From contig CAVZSF010000005.1 of assembly GCA_963777895.1 (NCBI GenBank), forward strand, positions 1 to 64,000: a stretch of DNA of 64,000 nt, given 5' to 3'. Below, piece by piece: positions 7,656 to 16,156 of the stretch. The position numbers were made by a program, and so were the translations under genes. The DNA is from UBA2241 sp963777895. Its GTDB lineage: Bacteria > Actinomycetota > Thermoleophilia > UBA2241. How positions within the stretch are numbered: the stretch's first letter is position 1; each line of letters starts with the position of its first letter. Under the pieces are notes generated by a model. It was not told where the DNA came from. It saw only the letters and a list, made by a program, of their open reading frames with translations, and did not search any database.

Positions 7656-8615
7656 ATGCGCATCCGAGTAGTCGTCGGGGTCCTTGCCCTCGTGCTGGTT
7701 CTTGCGCTCACGGCCGGAGTGGCGCGGGCGAGTGTCCCCATCCAAACGGTCGTCTCTTTCGACCCTGTCGCCGGCGAGTTTCCCGAGGGTGTCACCGTCG
7801 ACGTCAGAGACAACGTCTACGTGAGTCTGGTGGCGCCCGTGAACGAGATCCTCAAGATCGATCCGACCGGAAGCCAGTCGCTGGTCGCCCACTTCGACGT
7901 CCCCGGCCGCGGTCCGCTGGGGCTCGCCGTGAGCACCTCCGGCAAGATGTACGTTGCGATGTCGACGTCCGACCCCGCGACCAGGGGGGTCTACCGGGTG
8001 CTTCCCGGCGGAGGCAGCACGCGTCTGGCCGGCACGGACGGGATCCTCTTCCCGAACGGCCTCGCCCTCGACGCGCGCGGCAACGTCTACGCCACGGATT
8101 CGATCGGCGGCTCCGTCTGGAAGATCTCGCCCAACGCTCCGGCCCGACTCTGGTTCCAGTCTCCTCTGCTCGCCGGAACAGGCGCGTTTGGCCTGGGCTT
8201 TCCGCTGGGGGCTAACGGCATCGCGGTCCGCAGCCATGCCGTGATCGTCACCAACACCGAGGGCGCGAGCGTCGTGCGCGTCCCGATCCGCCGGGACGGC
8301 GGTGCCGGGACGCCGTCGGTCCTCGCGCAGGGGCCGGCACTCTTCGGTTCGGACGGACTCGCCCTCGACGTCTTTGGGAACGCCTACGTGGCCGTCAATC
8401 CGCAGAACACCCTGCTTCGCGTGGGCCAAGGCGGCTCCCTCACGACGCTTGCCACCGCGGCAGACGGGCTCGACAACCCCGCGAGCCTCGCGTTCGGGAC
8501 GTCTCTGACGGATCGCACCAGTCTGTTCATCACGAACTTCGCGATCTTCTCGGCGACGCCGATGCCCGGTGTTCTGAAGGCGTCGGTGGGCGTGCCGGGG
8601 CAGCCGGTCAGATAG
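7656..8615 (+). CDS. Secreted SMP-30/NHL-like beta-propeller protein
   Basis: A 319-residue protein with an N-terminal signal peptide (MRIRVVVGVLALVLVLALTA, probable cleavage after ARA). Repeated blades of the form GVTVDVRDNVYV, GLAVSTSGKMYVA, GLALDARGNVYATD and GLALDVFGNAYVA follow at roughly 50-residue spacing. This pattern belongs to NHL/SMP-30 six-bladed propellers. An AGGAGGAG site precedes the ATG. No lactonase catalytic residues can be assigned with certainty, so a binding or scaffold role outside the cell is as likely as lactone hydrolysis. It appears monocistronic. Confidence 0.8.
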   Translation: MRIRVVVGVLALVLVLALTAGVARASVPIQTVVSFDPVAGEFPEGVTVDVRDNVYVSLVAPVNEILKIDPTGSQSLVAHFDVPGRGPLGLAVSTSGKMYVAMSTSDPATRGVYRVLPGGGSTRLAGTDGILFPNGLALDARGNVYATDSIGGSVWKISPNAPARLWFQSPLLAGTGAFGLGFPLGANGIAVRSHAVIVTNTEGASVVRVPIRRDGGAGTPSVLAQGPALFGSDGLALDVFGNAYVAVNPQNTLLRVGQGGSLTTLATAADGLDNPASLAFGTSLTDRTSLFITNFAIFSATPMPGVLKASVGVPGQPVR

Positions 8616-8708
8616 GGTCGTCTCGCGCTTCATTGACTGCGGCCGCGCCTGCTTCGCGGCGGAACGGGAACCACCAAGGTGCGTCCGTCGTCATCACGGG
8701 AGGTAGAC

Positions 8709-9555
8709 ATGAGCGGTCTTGCTCAGACGCATCTCAAGGATGTGCGCACGATCAGCGTGCCCGTCTCAGACCAGCAACGGGCACTCGAGTTCTACACGGG
8801 CAGTCTCGGTCTTGAGACCCGTGTGGACGTTGCCTACGGCCAGGCTCAGCGCTGGATCGAGGTCGCCGTACCCGGGGCGGCGACGACCATCGCGCTGACG
8901 CTCCCGGCGGGGAAGTCACGGTCGGCATCGACACCGGCATCCGCTTCCGAACGAGCGACGCCCAGGCCGATTACGAGGCGTTCAAGTCACGCGGCGTAGC
9001 CGTCGAGGGCGACCTCATGCGGTGGCCCGATGTCCCGGCGATGTTCATGTTCCGCGACCCGGACGGGAACCTGCTGTACGTCGTCGAGGACATGGTACGG
9101 ACTGAGCAGACCACGGGCACGCTCAAGCGGTTCGCGGTGCTCGTGAAGTCCAACGCCGACGTCGAGGCGGGAGCGATGCCCACCGAGCAGGAACTGGCCG
9201 CGATGACCCGTTTCAACGACGAGCTGGTCGAGTCTGGAGCGATGCTCGCCGGCGAAGGCTTCCTCGCCAGCGCCGACGGTGCGCGCCTCACGTACGACGA
9301 CCGGGGCGTCAACGTCCAGCGTGGACCCTTCCGGGATCCCGAGTCGCTGGTCGCGGGCTACTGGATGATCCAGGCCGCTTCCCTCGATGCGGCGATCGAC
9401 CTGATGAAGAAGGCGCCCATGGGCGGGGGACGGTGGAGATCCGGCAGGTCGCCGGCGCCGAGGACTTCGGCGAGCAGTTCACGCCCGAGCTGCGCGAGCG
9501 CGAGGAACGGCAGCGGGCCAGGATGGAGGAGAACGCCAGGCGCCGGGCCGCCTGA
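8709..9555 (+). CDS. VOC-family protein joined to a YciI-like domain, frameshifted
   Basis: The N-terminal part (MSGLAQTHLKDVRTISVPVSDQQRALEFYTGSLGL) is a vicinal-oxygen-chelate domain. The frame changes near 8910 and continues GEVTVGIDTGIRF to FMFRDPDGNLLYVVED, completing the domain. Without a stop the same frame runs into LKRFAVLVKSNADVEAG and ESGAMLAGEGF, a YciI-like (DGPF) domain. That domain changes frame near 9428 and finishes VEIRQVAGAEDFGEQFTPELREREE to TGA at 9555. Either this is a real VOC-YciI fusion of about 280 residues, or an indel has removed the stop between two genes: a TGA lies one frame away near 9107. AGGTAGAC precedes the ATG. Confidence 0.65.
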
Positions 9556-9595
9556 GCGCATCGCTCGGCCGCGCCGCGACGAAAGGAGGCAGACA

Positions 9596-10450
9596 ATGGC
9601 GGAGCGAGACGGATACATCCCCGGCGTCCCCTGCTGGGTGGACACGAGCCAGCCTGATCCCGAGGCGGCCGTGAGCCTTCTACCGCGACCTGTTCGGCTG
9701 GGAGTTCGAGGACACCATGCCGCCCGGTTCGCACGGGCAGGTACTTCGTCGCGCGGCTGCGCGGCGGCGACGTGGCCGCCGTCGGATCGCCCCCCGAGGG
9801 AGCCCCGACCGCAGCCGCATGGAACACCTACATCTGGGTCGAGAGCGCCGACGAGACCGCCTCCAAGGTCCGGGAGGCCGGCGGCCGGATCCTGATGGAG
9901 CCGTTCGACGTGATCGACGCCGGCCGCATGGCGGTCTTCGCCGACCCCGAGGGCGCCGCGTTCAGCGTCTGGCAGCCCGGCCAGCATGAAGGGCGCGCAG
10001 ATCGTCAACGAGCCGGGGTCGGTGAACTTCAACGGCCTGCACACGCGTGACGTCGAGGCGGCGAAGAGGTTCTACGGCTCCGTCTTCGGCTGGGGCACGC
10101 TGACGATCGACGGCGCCGAGCTGTGGACGCTGCCCGGCTACGGCGACCACCTCGAGGAGCGCGACCCCGGGCTGCGCGAGCGGATAGCGGAGTTCGGCGC
10201 CGCGCCGGGCTTCGAAGACGTCGTCGCCAGCATCAACCCGATCGGCGACGACCAGGGTGACGTCCCCGCACACTGGAGCGTGACGTTCTCGATCGACGAC
10301 GCGGACCGCCTCGCCGCCAAAGCGGGCGAGCTGGGCGGCAGCGTGCTCCTCCCGCCGATCGACGTCCCCTGGGCCAGGATGACCATGATCGCCGACCCCC
10401 AGGGAGCATCGTTCATCGCGACCATGTTCGTCCCCGAGAACAGGGGCTGA
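9596..10450 (+). CDS. Double VOC-domain protein (Cfp30B-like), frameshifted
   Basis: Two tandem glyoxalase/VOC domains, about 280 residues, as in the actinobacterial Cfp30B (27-kDa antigen) family. Domain 1 runs MAERDGYIPGVPCWVDTSQPDPEAAVS, FYRDLFGWEFEDTMPPGS, YFVARLRGGDVAAVGSPPEG and MAVFADPEGAAFSVWQPGQH. Domain 2 runs VNFNGLHTRDVEAAKRFYGS to MIADPQGASFIATMFVPENRG. Three single extra bases near 9676, 9741 and 9985 break the frame; removing one base at each restores the full protein. AAAGGAGG precedes the ATG. Probably cytoplasmic; the physiological substrate of this family is not established. It follows the VOC-YciI gene by 40 bases, likely the same operon. Confidence 0.8.
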
Positions 10451-10456
10451 GGACGG

Positions 10457-10532
10457 GGCGGCGACGTGTCGCCGCCGGACGGACGGTCAAGGGAGCCGCG
10501 GGGCGGGGACGACAGATAGTCGTCCCCGCCCC
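10457..10532. terminator. Two hairpins between convergent genes
   Basis: GGCGGCGA-CGTG-TCGCCGCC (10457-10476) is followed by a perfect 14-bp stem at 10500-10513/10519-10532 with loop AGATA. They lie between the VOC gene (ends 10450) and the minus-strand gene ending at 10586, so they can terminate both. Confidence 0.75.
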
Positions 10533-10585
10533 TGCGGCGCCGGGGCGGCGCCAGGCCTGCTCGGTCTCGCCGCCCTCCTGCTCTC

Positions 10586-11095
10586 TCAGCAACCCAGCAG
10601 GGTCGCGCTGCAGTCGAAGCTCGGCTCGCGGCGCCTGATGCGGCCGCGGGCGAACATCCACAGGATGATGGCGAGCCCGCCGGCGAACGCCGCGACGGCG
10701 ATCCACACGCTTGTCGAAGACGAGACGGACGGCGTCGCCGAGAAGCCGGTGGGGCTGGTACCGCTGCCGGGGCCGCTCTCGGACAGGCTGAAGCGGCTGG
10801 GAGCGGACTGGCTGACCTCGAAGGGGACGACCACGACGGGCCTGATGGCCACCTCGCCGGGGCCGACGCCCGCTGTGGTCGCCGCGACCACGGCGCCGTT
10901 CGAGACGACGCTCGCGGTGGGATGGAGCCGCCCGAGGACCTCAGCCGGCGGCAGCTTCACGCTGCCGGTCGCGCCCCCGTAGCTCGGGTAGTTCGCCCCC
11001 GCGTTGGCGGACTGGGCGATGGTCAGCAGCACGAGCGTCGCCAGAAGCAACAGACCGGCGAGGGCTGCGCTGCGGGTCTGCGTATGCGCCTTCAT
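10586..11095 (-). CDS. Secreted or membrane-anchored Ser/Pro-rich protein, unknown
   Basis: A 169-residue protein starting MKAHTQTRSAALAGLLLLAT. An N-terminal signal sequence ends near SANA, followed by a roughly 90-residue extracellular region rich in Gly, Ser, Pro and Val. A C-terminal membrane helix (VWIAVAAFAGGLAIILWMFA) precedes a basic RGRIRRR tail. That arrangement suggests a surface protein held by its C-terminal helix with a short cytoplasmic end. In-frame upstream ATGs exist, but the chosen ATG gives a normal signal peptide. No enzymatic motif is seen and no family is recognised. Confidence 0.6.
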   Translation of the reverse strand: MKAHTQTRSAALAGLLLLATLVLLTIAQSANAGANYPSYGGATGSVKLPPAEVLGRLHPTASVVSNGAVVAATTAGVGPGEVAIRPVVVVPFEVSQSAPSRFSLSESGPGSGTSPTGFSATPSVSSSTSVWIAVAAFAGGLAIILWMFARGRIRRREPSFDCSATLLGC

Positions 11096-11375
11096 TCCTG
11101 CACCTGACTTCCTCATAGGCCGGCGGACTGACGCCCGCCTCCCTCTCCACGTGGCCTCGCTTTTGCATGCCACCTGGACGCACAGCCTAATCGTGGGCGG
11201 CGGTTCATCGTCGAGACCGGGGGCTTCATGACGCTGCGCTGACGACAGCCCGCGTCAACGGTCATGAAGCGTCGCCCCCGGGGTAGTCGGCATTCAGCCT
11301 GCCGAGCAGGTCCGCCGTGGAGGCTGCGCACGCCATCGAAGCTTGTCCGGTCGACACGAGAATGAGGAGTACGGC

Positions 11376-11936
11376 ATGAAGGCCTTGATCATCATCGACA
11401 TGTTGCAGGACTTCGTGGGCGGCAAGCTGGCGAACCCGCGGGCGCAGGCCATCGTCCCGCCCCTGCGACGACTGCTCGAGCATGCCCGCCGCGACGGCTG
11501 GGTGGTCGTGTTCTCCAACGATGCCCACGAGCCGGGCGACCGGGAGCTCGAGGTCTGGGGCGAGCACGCCATGGCGGGCACCCCCGGGGCGGAGGTCATC
11601 GACGAGCTGCGCCCGCAGCCGGGCGCGCGCGAGCTGGTCGTGCCGAAACGCCTGTACGGCGCGTTCGACGGCACGGAGCTCGACGGCATGCTGCGGGCGC
11701 TCGGCGTGGACGAGGTGGTCCTCGCCGGGCAGCACACCCACATCTGCGTGCGGCACACGTCCTATGGCGCCTTCGAGCGGGGCTACACGATCACCGTGCC
11801 ACGCGACGCCGTGTGCGCCTTCGAGGGCGTCGACGAAGAGCAGGCGCTGGACTACCTGGCCTCCGTCTACGGCGCCCGCATCACCACCGTGGACGAACTT
11901 ACCGTCGGCAAGGCGGAGGTCAGACCGGCGGCGTGA
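11376..11936 (+). CDS. Isochorismatase/nicotinamidase-family hydrolase
   Basis: A 186-residue cysteine hydrolase of the isochorismatase-like fold. The catalytic triad is visible as Asp in IIIDMLQDF (near residue 7), Lys in VPKRLYGAF (near residue 92) and Cys in THICVRHT (near residue 127). The cis-peptide region before the cysteine and FSNDAHEPGD (possible metal site) resemble nicotinamidase PncA, although isochorismatase, ureidoacrylate or N-carbamoyl amide hydrolases share this fold. GAGGAG precedes the ATG. The stop overlaps the GTG of the next gene (GTGA), so it is coupled to a PhnD-like binding protein. Confidence 0.8.
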   Translation: MKALIIIDMLQDFVGGKLANPRAQAIVPPLRRLLEHARRDGWVVVFSNDAHEPGDRELEVWGEHAMAGTPGAEVIDELRPQPGARELVVPKRLYGAFDGTELDGMLRALGVDEVVLAGQHTHICVRHTSYGAFERGYTITVPRDAVCAFEGVDEEQALDYLASVYGARITTVDELTVGKAEVRPAA

Positions 11937-12802
11937 AGCCGGGGTACGAGGAACGTGCGGATCTCAGGGCGGACGTGCGCACGGCGCCCGGGCCGGTGAA
12001 GGGCGTGGACCGCCTCCGCTTCGGCACCTACCTCGCGCCCAACATGCTGCCGGTCTACGAGGCGATCGCCACGGAGGTCGGTCGGCGGCTCGACGTCGAG
12101 ACCGAGCTGCACGTCGAGACCGACTACGAAAGCTGCGCACGAGACGTGAACGAGGTCTGCTTCGTGTGCAGCCTGCCGTACATCGAGTTCGAGCGGCGCG
12201 GCGTCTCGCCGGCGGAGCCGATCGCCGCGCCCGTCCTCGAGGGCGCCCGGTACGGCGGCCGGCCGATCTACTTCTCCGACGTCATCGTGCGTCGCGACAG
12301 CCCCTTCCGCACTTTCCTCGATCTGCGCGGCCGTTCCTGGGCCTACAACGAGCCGCTCTCGCAGTCGGGCTACGGCGTCACCCGCTACCACCTGCTGCGG
12401 CTCGGCGAGACTGACGGCTTCTTCGGCGAGGTGATCGAGGCCGGGTTCCACGAGGAGTCGATCAGAATGGTGGCCCGCGGCGCGGTCGACGCCTCGGCCA
12501 TCGACTCGCAGGTCCTCGCGGTGGCGCTGCGCGACGAGCCGGGCCTCGCGGCGACGCTGCGCGTCATCGACGCGCTCGGCCCCTCGACGATCCAGCCCGT
12601 CGCGGTGTCGAAGCGCGTGCCGGCGGAGCTGCGGGCGGGCATCCTCGAGGTCCTGCTTGCGCTACACGAGGATCCGGCGATGCGCCGACGCCTCGCCGGC
12701 GGCATGGTCGAGCGCTTCGTCCCCGTCGGCCCGGCCGACTACGACGACATCCGCATGATGCGCGACGCCTGCGAGGCCGCAGGCTTCCTGACGCTGCGCT
12801 GA
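11933..12802 (+). CDS. PhnD/SsuA-like substrate-binding-fold protein without signal peptide
   Basis: A 289-residue protein of the phosphonate/transferrin-binding fold. GVDRLRFGTYLAPNMLPVYEAIATEVGRRL opens the first lobe; SPFRTFLDLRGRSWAYNEPLSQSGYGVTRYHL is the characteristic hinge and ligand loop; GAVDASAIDSQVLA follows. Unlike transport binding proteins it lacks a signal peptide or lipobox. It is translationally coupled to a cytoplasmic hydrolase and has no permease nearby, so it may act inside the cell as a sensor or enzyme. GGAGGT lies about 13 bases before the GTG start. Confidence 0.75.
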   Translation: MKPGYEERADLRADVRTAPGPVKGVDRLRFGTYLAPNMLPVYEAIATEVGRRLDVETELHVETDYESCARDVNEVCFVCSLPYIEFERRGVSPAEPIAAPVLEGARYGGRPIYFSDVIVRRDSPFRTFLDLRGRSWAYNEPLSQSGYGVTRYHLLRLGETDGFFGEVIEAGFHEESIRMVARGAVDASAIDSQVLAVALRDEPGLAATLRVIDALGPSTIQPVAVSKRVPAELRAGILEVLLALHEDPAMRRRLAGGMVERFVPVGPADYDDIRMMRDACEAAGFLTLR

Positions 12803-12837
12803 CCCGGCCGCAGCGATTGCGCCGCCGGCGATGCGAG

Positions 12838-12867
12838 CGGCGCCGAGGCTGCACGCAGCCGGCGCCG
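12838..12867 (+). terminator. GC-rich hairpin after PhnD-like gene
   Basis: CGGCGCC and GCTGC pair with GCAGC and GGCGCCG across a small bulge, downstream of the stop at 12802. No T-tract, as usual in this window. Confidence 0.4.
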
Positions 12868-13007
12868 GCTGCGCGCGCCGCCTGGCTGCCAAGGCGTCTC
12901 AGCGATGTCACCTTGGTGCGTGGCTTGTCACCGTGGCCCGCAGCGCGCTTCGGCGCGTACGCTTCTCAACGGCACCCCTTCTCGTCGTGCGTCTGTGCGG
13001 CTACACT

Positions 13008-13040
13008 GAAGTGGTCACTTCGGGGCGAGAAGGTGGTCAC
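13008..13040 (+). promoter_or_regulatory. Candidate autoregulatory operator of the phd/vapC module
   Basis: The dyad GAAGTG-GT-CACTTC (13008-13021) lies 20 bases upstream of the antitoxin ATG. The octamer GTGGTCAC inside it (13011-13018) recurs directly before the ATG (13033-13040), 22 bp or about two helical turns away. Type II antitoxins usually bind such sites in their own promoter. Confidence 0.45.
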
Positions 13041-13301
13041 ATGCAGACGATCGGCATCAAGGAGTTGAAGACGCATCTCAGTCACTACGTCCGGCTCGCC
13101 CGTGAGGGCGAGCGTGTCGTCATCACCGACCGCGGCCGTCAGGTCGCCGTGCTCGCGCCGGTGACCGTCGAGCACCCCGGCCTGCAGGAGCTCATCGACC
13201 AGGGCATGGTGCGCTGGTCGGGCGGCAAGCCGGCGGGGGCAAAGATGCGCAAGCTGCGCGGCGAGCCGCTCTCCAAGACCATCCTCGACATGCGGGGGTG
13301 A
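13041..13301 (+). CDS. Phd/YefM-type antitoxin
   Basis: An 86-residue protein starting MQTIGIKELKTHLSHYVRLAREGERVVITDRGRQVAVLAPV, the typical Phd/YefM DNA-binding N-terminus. A variable tail that would wrap the toxin follows. AAGGTGG precedes the ATG. Its TGA overlaps the GTG of the PIN toxin (GTGA), the usual antitoxin-first arrangement. It is expected to neutralise the toxin and repress the shared promoter, where a dyad is visible. Confidence 0.88.
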   Translation: MQTIGIKELKTHLSHYVRLAREGERVVITDRGRQVAVLAPVTVEHPGLQELIDQGMVRWSGGKPAGAKMRKLRGEPLSKTILDMRG

Positions 13302-13723
13302 TCCTTTACCTGGACACCAGCAGCCTCGCCAAGTTCTATCTGGTGGAGCCTTCCAGCCACGAGGTGCACGACTGGGTGGAGTCGGCGGATGCGGTCGCGT
13401 GCTCTGTGGTGACGTATCCGGAGGCATGCTCGGCGCTCATGAGGGCGCGCTTGCGAAATGATGTCTCAGAGTCGTTCTTGCGGGCCTCGCTGGGCCACGT
13501 CGCACGTGATTGGCGGTCGATGATGGTCGTCGAGGTCGACGAGATCGAAGCCGGACGCCTCGTCGTCGAGCACCGGCTCAGGGGCTTCGACGCCGTGCAT
13601 CTGGCGGCGGCGCTGACGTTACGCGACGCCGTCGGTGACGACGGCGTCGCGTTCTCGTCCTTCGACGCTCCCCTCAACGAGGCGGCCGCCGCCGAGGGCC
13701 TGATCGTGCTCGAGCCCGGTTGA
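13298..13723 (+). CDS. vapC: PIN-domain ribonuclease toxin (VapC-like)
   Basis: A 141-residue PIN-domain protein starting (GTG) MILYLDTSSLAKFYLVE, with the first acidic residue in YLDTSSL. TYPEACSALMRARL supplies the second acidic site and RGFDAVHLAAAL the third, the usual metal-binding set of VapC endoribonucleases. Length is normal for the family. The upstream antitoxin is coupled by a 4-bp overlap. The gene converges on the saccharopine-dehydrogenase-like gene with only six bases between stops. Target RNA cannot be predicted. Confidence 0.88.
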   Translation: MILYLDTSSLAKFYLVEPSSHEVHDWVESADAVACSVVTYPEACSALMRARLRNDVSESFLRASLGHVARDWRSMMVVEVDEIEAGRLVVEHRLRGFDAVHLAAALTLRDAVGDDGVAFSSFDAPLNEAAAAEGLIVLEPG

Positions 13724-13729
13724 GCGCGG

Positions 13730-15031
13730 CTACCGCAGCGGCGCCGTCAGCGTCTCACCGTCGTGCGTCCGCTTGTACTCGGACTCCATCTCCATGAGGC
13801 CGCCGGGGAACTCGTAGGCCGACATCAAGCCGACGTACGGGTCGGCGCAGAACTCCTCCGGTGACCTGACCCCGCTCTCGGGATTGTCGCGGTAGCCGGC
13901 GAGCTTGCCGGTCGCCAGCATCTCCAGGGTGATGACGCAGGTGAACGCGGTCTGGGCGGTGATGATCTGCGTCCCGAGCCGGCCGAGCACCTCCTCGGCG
14001 TCGGCCAGCTGGTACAGGTAGACCTCGCGCTCCATGCCGTCCTTCTTGCCCTTGACCCAGGTGCCCGACGACGTGATGCCGACGAGGCCCTTGCAGAGCT
14101 CGGACGGATCGGGCGCGACGGCCGCGACGAAGTCTCGCGGCGCGATCTTCGTGCCACGGAAGTCGACGGCCTCCTTGCTGTGCAGGTTCAGCGACTTGAG
14201 CACCGCGATGGCGTCCTCGAACTCCTTGCCCACCGCGTACTTGAAGCTCGCCCTCTTCACGTTCTTGAGCAGGTGCGCGTTGCGCCCGATGTGCACGACC
14301 TCGTCGTGCTCGATGTGGCCCATCTCCTGGTAGCCGATGCCGCCCGGCAGGTAGAAGGTCTCAGGCTCGCTGAAGGGCGCGACGGTGTAGAAGCCGCGGT
14401 CGGCCTCCCACACCACGGCGGGGTTGGTGCACTCCTCGAGCGTGACCCAGATGGAGAAGACGAAGGCCATGCCGGTGTGGCCGGGGATCTCGAGCGTGGC
14501 GCCGTCGCGGATGCCGATCTCGTCGATCTCGTCGAAGAAGTGGTCGGCGGCGTAGCGCGCGTAGTAGTCGGCCATGCCGGGCTCGATGCCCTGACCCATG
14601 AGGGCGAGCTTGCCGATGCCGACGAAGTCATCGTGCAGCGTGAACTGGTCGGAGCCGAGCAGCTTGCCGACCTGGTTGAAGGGGTCCGTCGGGTGCGGCT
14701 CGGAGAGGCTCATGCCGCTGTCCATGATGTGGGTGCGGGCTTTGAGGGCGGCGCGCATCATCGGGATGCAGTAGTTCACGGGCAGCATGTTGCAGATGAT
14801 GTCGACGCCGTGGCGCGCGGCGAGCGCGGCGACGGCGTCGGGATCGGCGGCGTCGACCTGCTCGGCGGGGAAGCGCCCCTCGCCGAGTCGCTGCGACGCC
14901 CGCTGCGCCCGGGCCAGGCCGTAGTCGGCAAGGACGATCTTTTCGAACAGGTCGCCGTTCGGGTCGCGGCGCTTGGCGATGGCCGCCATCGACTCGCCGA
15001 CTCCCCCGGTCCCCACGATCAGTGCTCTCAT
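13730..15031 (-). CDS. Saccharopine-dehydrogenase-family oxidoreductase
   Basis: A 433-residue protein beginning MRALIVGTGGVGESMAAIAKRR, an N-terminal Rossmann G-x-G-x-x-G nucleotide-binding loop. IICNMLPVNYCIPMMRAALKARTHIMD follows, as in saccharopine dehydrogenase and carboxynorspermidine synthase relatives, and then a long substrate domain with GQGIEPGMADYYARYAADH. AAGGAG precedes the ATG at 15031. Relatives act on amino-acid or polyamine imines with NAD(P)H; the substrate here is unknown. It appears monocistronic. Confidence is high for the family, low for the reaction. Confidence 0.8.
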   Translation of the reverse strand: MRALIVGTGGVGESMAAIAKRRDPNGDLFEKIVLADYGLARAQRASQRLGEGRFPAEQVDAADPDAVAALAARHGVDIICNMLPVNYCIPMMRAALKARTHIMDSGMSLSEPHPTDPFNQVGKLLGSDQFTLHDDFVGIGKLALMGQGIEPGMADYYARYAADHFFDEIDEIGIRDGATLEIPGHTGMAFVFSIWVTLEECTNPAVVWEADRGFYTVAPFSEPETFYLPGGIGYQEMGHIEHDEVVHIGRNAHLLKNVKRASFKYAVGKEFEDAIAVLKSLNLHSKEAVDFRGTKIAPRDFVAAVAPDPSELCKGLVGITSSGTWVKGKKDGMEREVYLYQLADAEEVLGRLGTQIITAQTAFTCVITLEMLATGKLAGYRDNPESGVRSPEEFCADPYVGLMSAYEFPGGLMEMESEYKRTHDGETLTAPLR

Positions 15032-15305
15032 GCCCCCGAGCTCCTTGGTCTGCTGCGCTTGCGCCCAGTTCGCGGCCTCGCCGACGGCCGGGCGCCGGTC
15101 CGGCAAGTACACCGGACGCGAGGGCCCTTCCGCAAGGCGCGCGGCGCAGCGTCGTGACGCGCACCGGCGACGCGCGATGTCGCAAGGCGCGCCGCGCAAC
15201 GCCGCGATACGAAGCGGATGTCCGGGCACGGGAAAGCTGCGTAGGTCACGGTCCGCGGCCGTCTCGCGATCGCTGGGCGGGTCGCGCGACGATAAGGAGG
15301 AAGGC

Positions 15306-16112
15306 ATGAAAGCGAGTGCGCCGATGGCGGCCTCGTCGCGCAGGTCGGCCCGGTGGGCAGTCCTCGCCGCCGCGGCCCTCATCGCCGTCGCGGCCGGCTG
15401 CGGCTCGTCGGGTTCGGGCGCGGGCTCGTCCTCGCCGTCCTCCTCGCCGCCGTCCGCCGCCTCGGGGACGATCCAGGTCGCGCCCGGCTGGAAGCCGCTC
15501 GCCGCCGCCGACTTCGTCCGCACCGTCGACAACCCCTGGTTCCCGCTCGTCACCGGCTACACGTGGACGTCGAAGGGCGTGAAGGACGGCGAGCCCACCG
15601 TGGACGTCTTCACGGCGACCGGCCAGACCAAGGTGATCGAAGGGGTGACCTGCACCGTGGTGCACGACATCACGACCGTGCACGGCAAGCCGGTCGAGAA
15701 GACCTGGGACTGGTACGCCCAGGACAAGCAGGGCAACGTCTGGTACATGGGCGAGGACACGGCCGAGCTGAACAAGGCCGGCAAGGTGATCACGCGTGAG
15801 GGCAGCTGGCAGTCGGGCGTGGACGGCGCCAAGCCGGGGCTCTTCATGCCGGCGGACCCCACGATAGGCGACGGCGGCTATCAGGAGTATCTAAAGGGCC
15901 AGGCGCTCGACCAGTACGAGGTCGTCAGCCTGAGCGCGTCGGTCACGGTGCCCTACGGCTCGTTCAAGGACTGCCTCCTGACCAAGGAGACCACCGCGCT
16001 CGAGCCCGGGATCGTCGACCACAAGTACTACGTCAAGGGGATCGGCCAGGTGGCTGAAGAGACCGTGAAGGGCCCGAAGGAGACGTCGCTGCTGGCGGCC
16101 TTCAGCAAGTAG
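15306..16112 (+). CDS. Lipoprotein, unknown function
   Basis: A 268-residue lipoprotein. A signal sequence (ARWAVLAAAALIAVAAGC) places the lipidated cysteine near residue 34, followed by a Ser/Gly/Pro-rich linker. The mature domain (VDNPWFPLVTGYTWTSKG, TVVHDITTVHGKPVEKTWDWYAQDKQGNVWYMGED, YYVKGIGQVAEETVKG) resembles actinobacterial secreted proteins of unknown function with a beta-barrel-like pattern. AAGGAGG lies upstream of the ATG. It is expected outside the membrane; no catalytic residues can be named. Confidence 0.75.
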   Translation: MKASAPMAASSRRSARWAVLAAAALIAVAAGCGSSGSGAGSSSPSSSPPSAASGTIQVAPGWKPLAAADFVRTVDNPWFPLVTGYTWTSKGVKDGEPTVDVFTATGQTKVIEGVTCTVVHDITTVHGKPVEKTWDWYAQDKQGNVWYMGEDTAELNKAGKVITREGSWQSGVDGAKPGLFMPADPTIGDGGYQEYLKGQALDQYEVVSLSASVTVPYGSFKDCLLTKETTALEPGIVDHKYYVKGIGQVAEETVKGPKETSLLAAFSK

Positions 16113-16156
16113 GTCCCTCACGACGCTTGACGGGCGAAGGGGGCGAAGGGGGGTTC

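Noticed and set aside
7548..8633. In-frame N-terminal extension of the cupin gene to about 500 residues
   Set aside because: The extension lies opposite the secreted propeller gene; the ATG at 7547 has a strong ribosome site and gives a normal cupin.
14180..15157. Plus-strand frame opposite the saccharopine-dehydrogenase-like gene
   Set aside because: Antisense shadow rich in Val, Asp, Glu and Gly; the minus-strand gene has clear family motifs.
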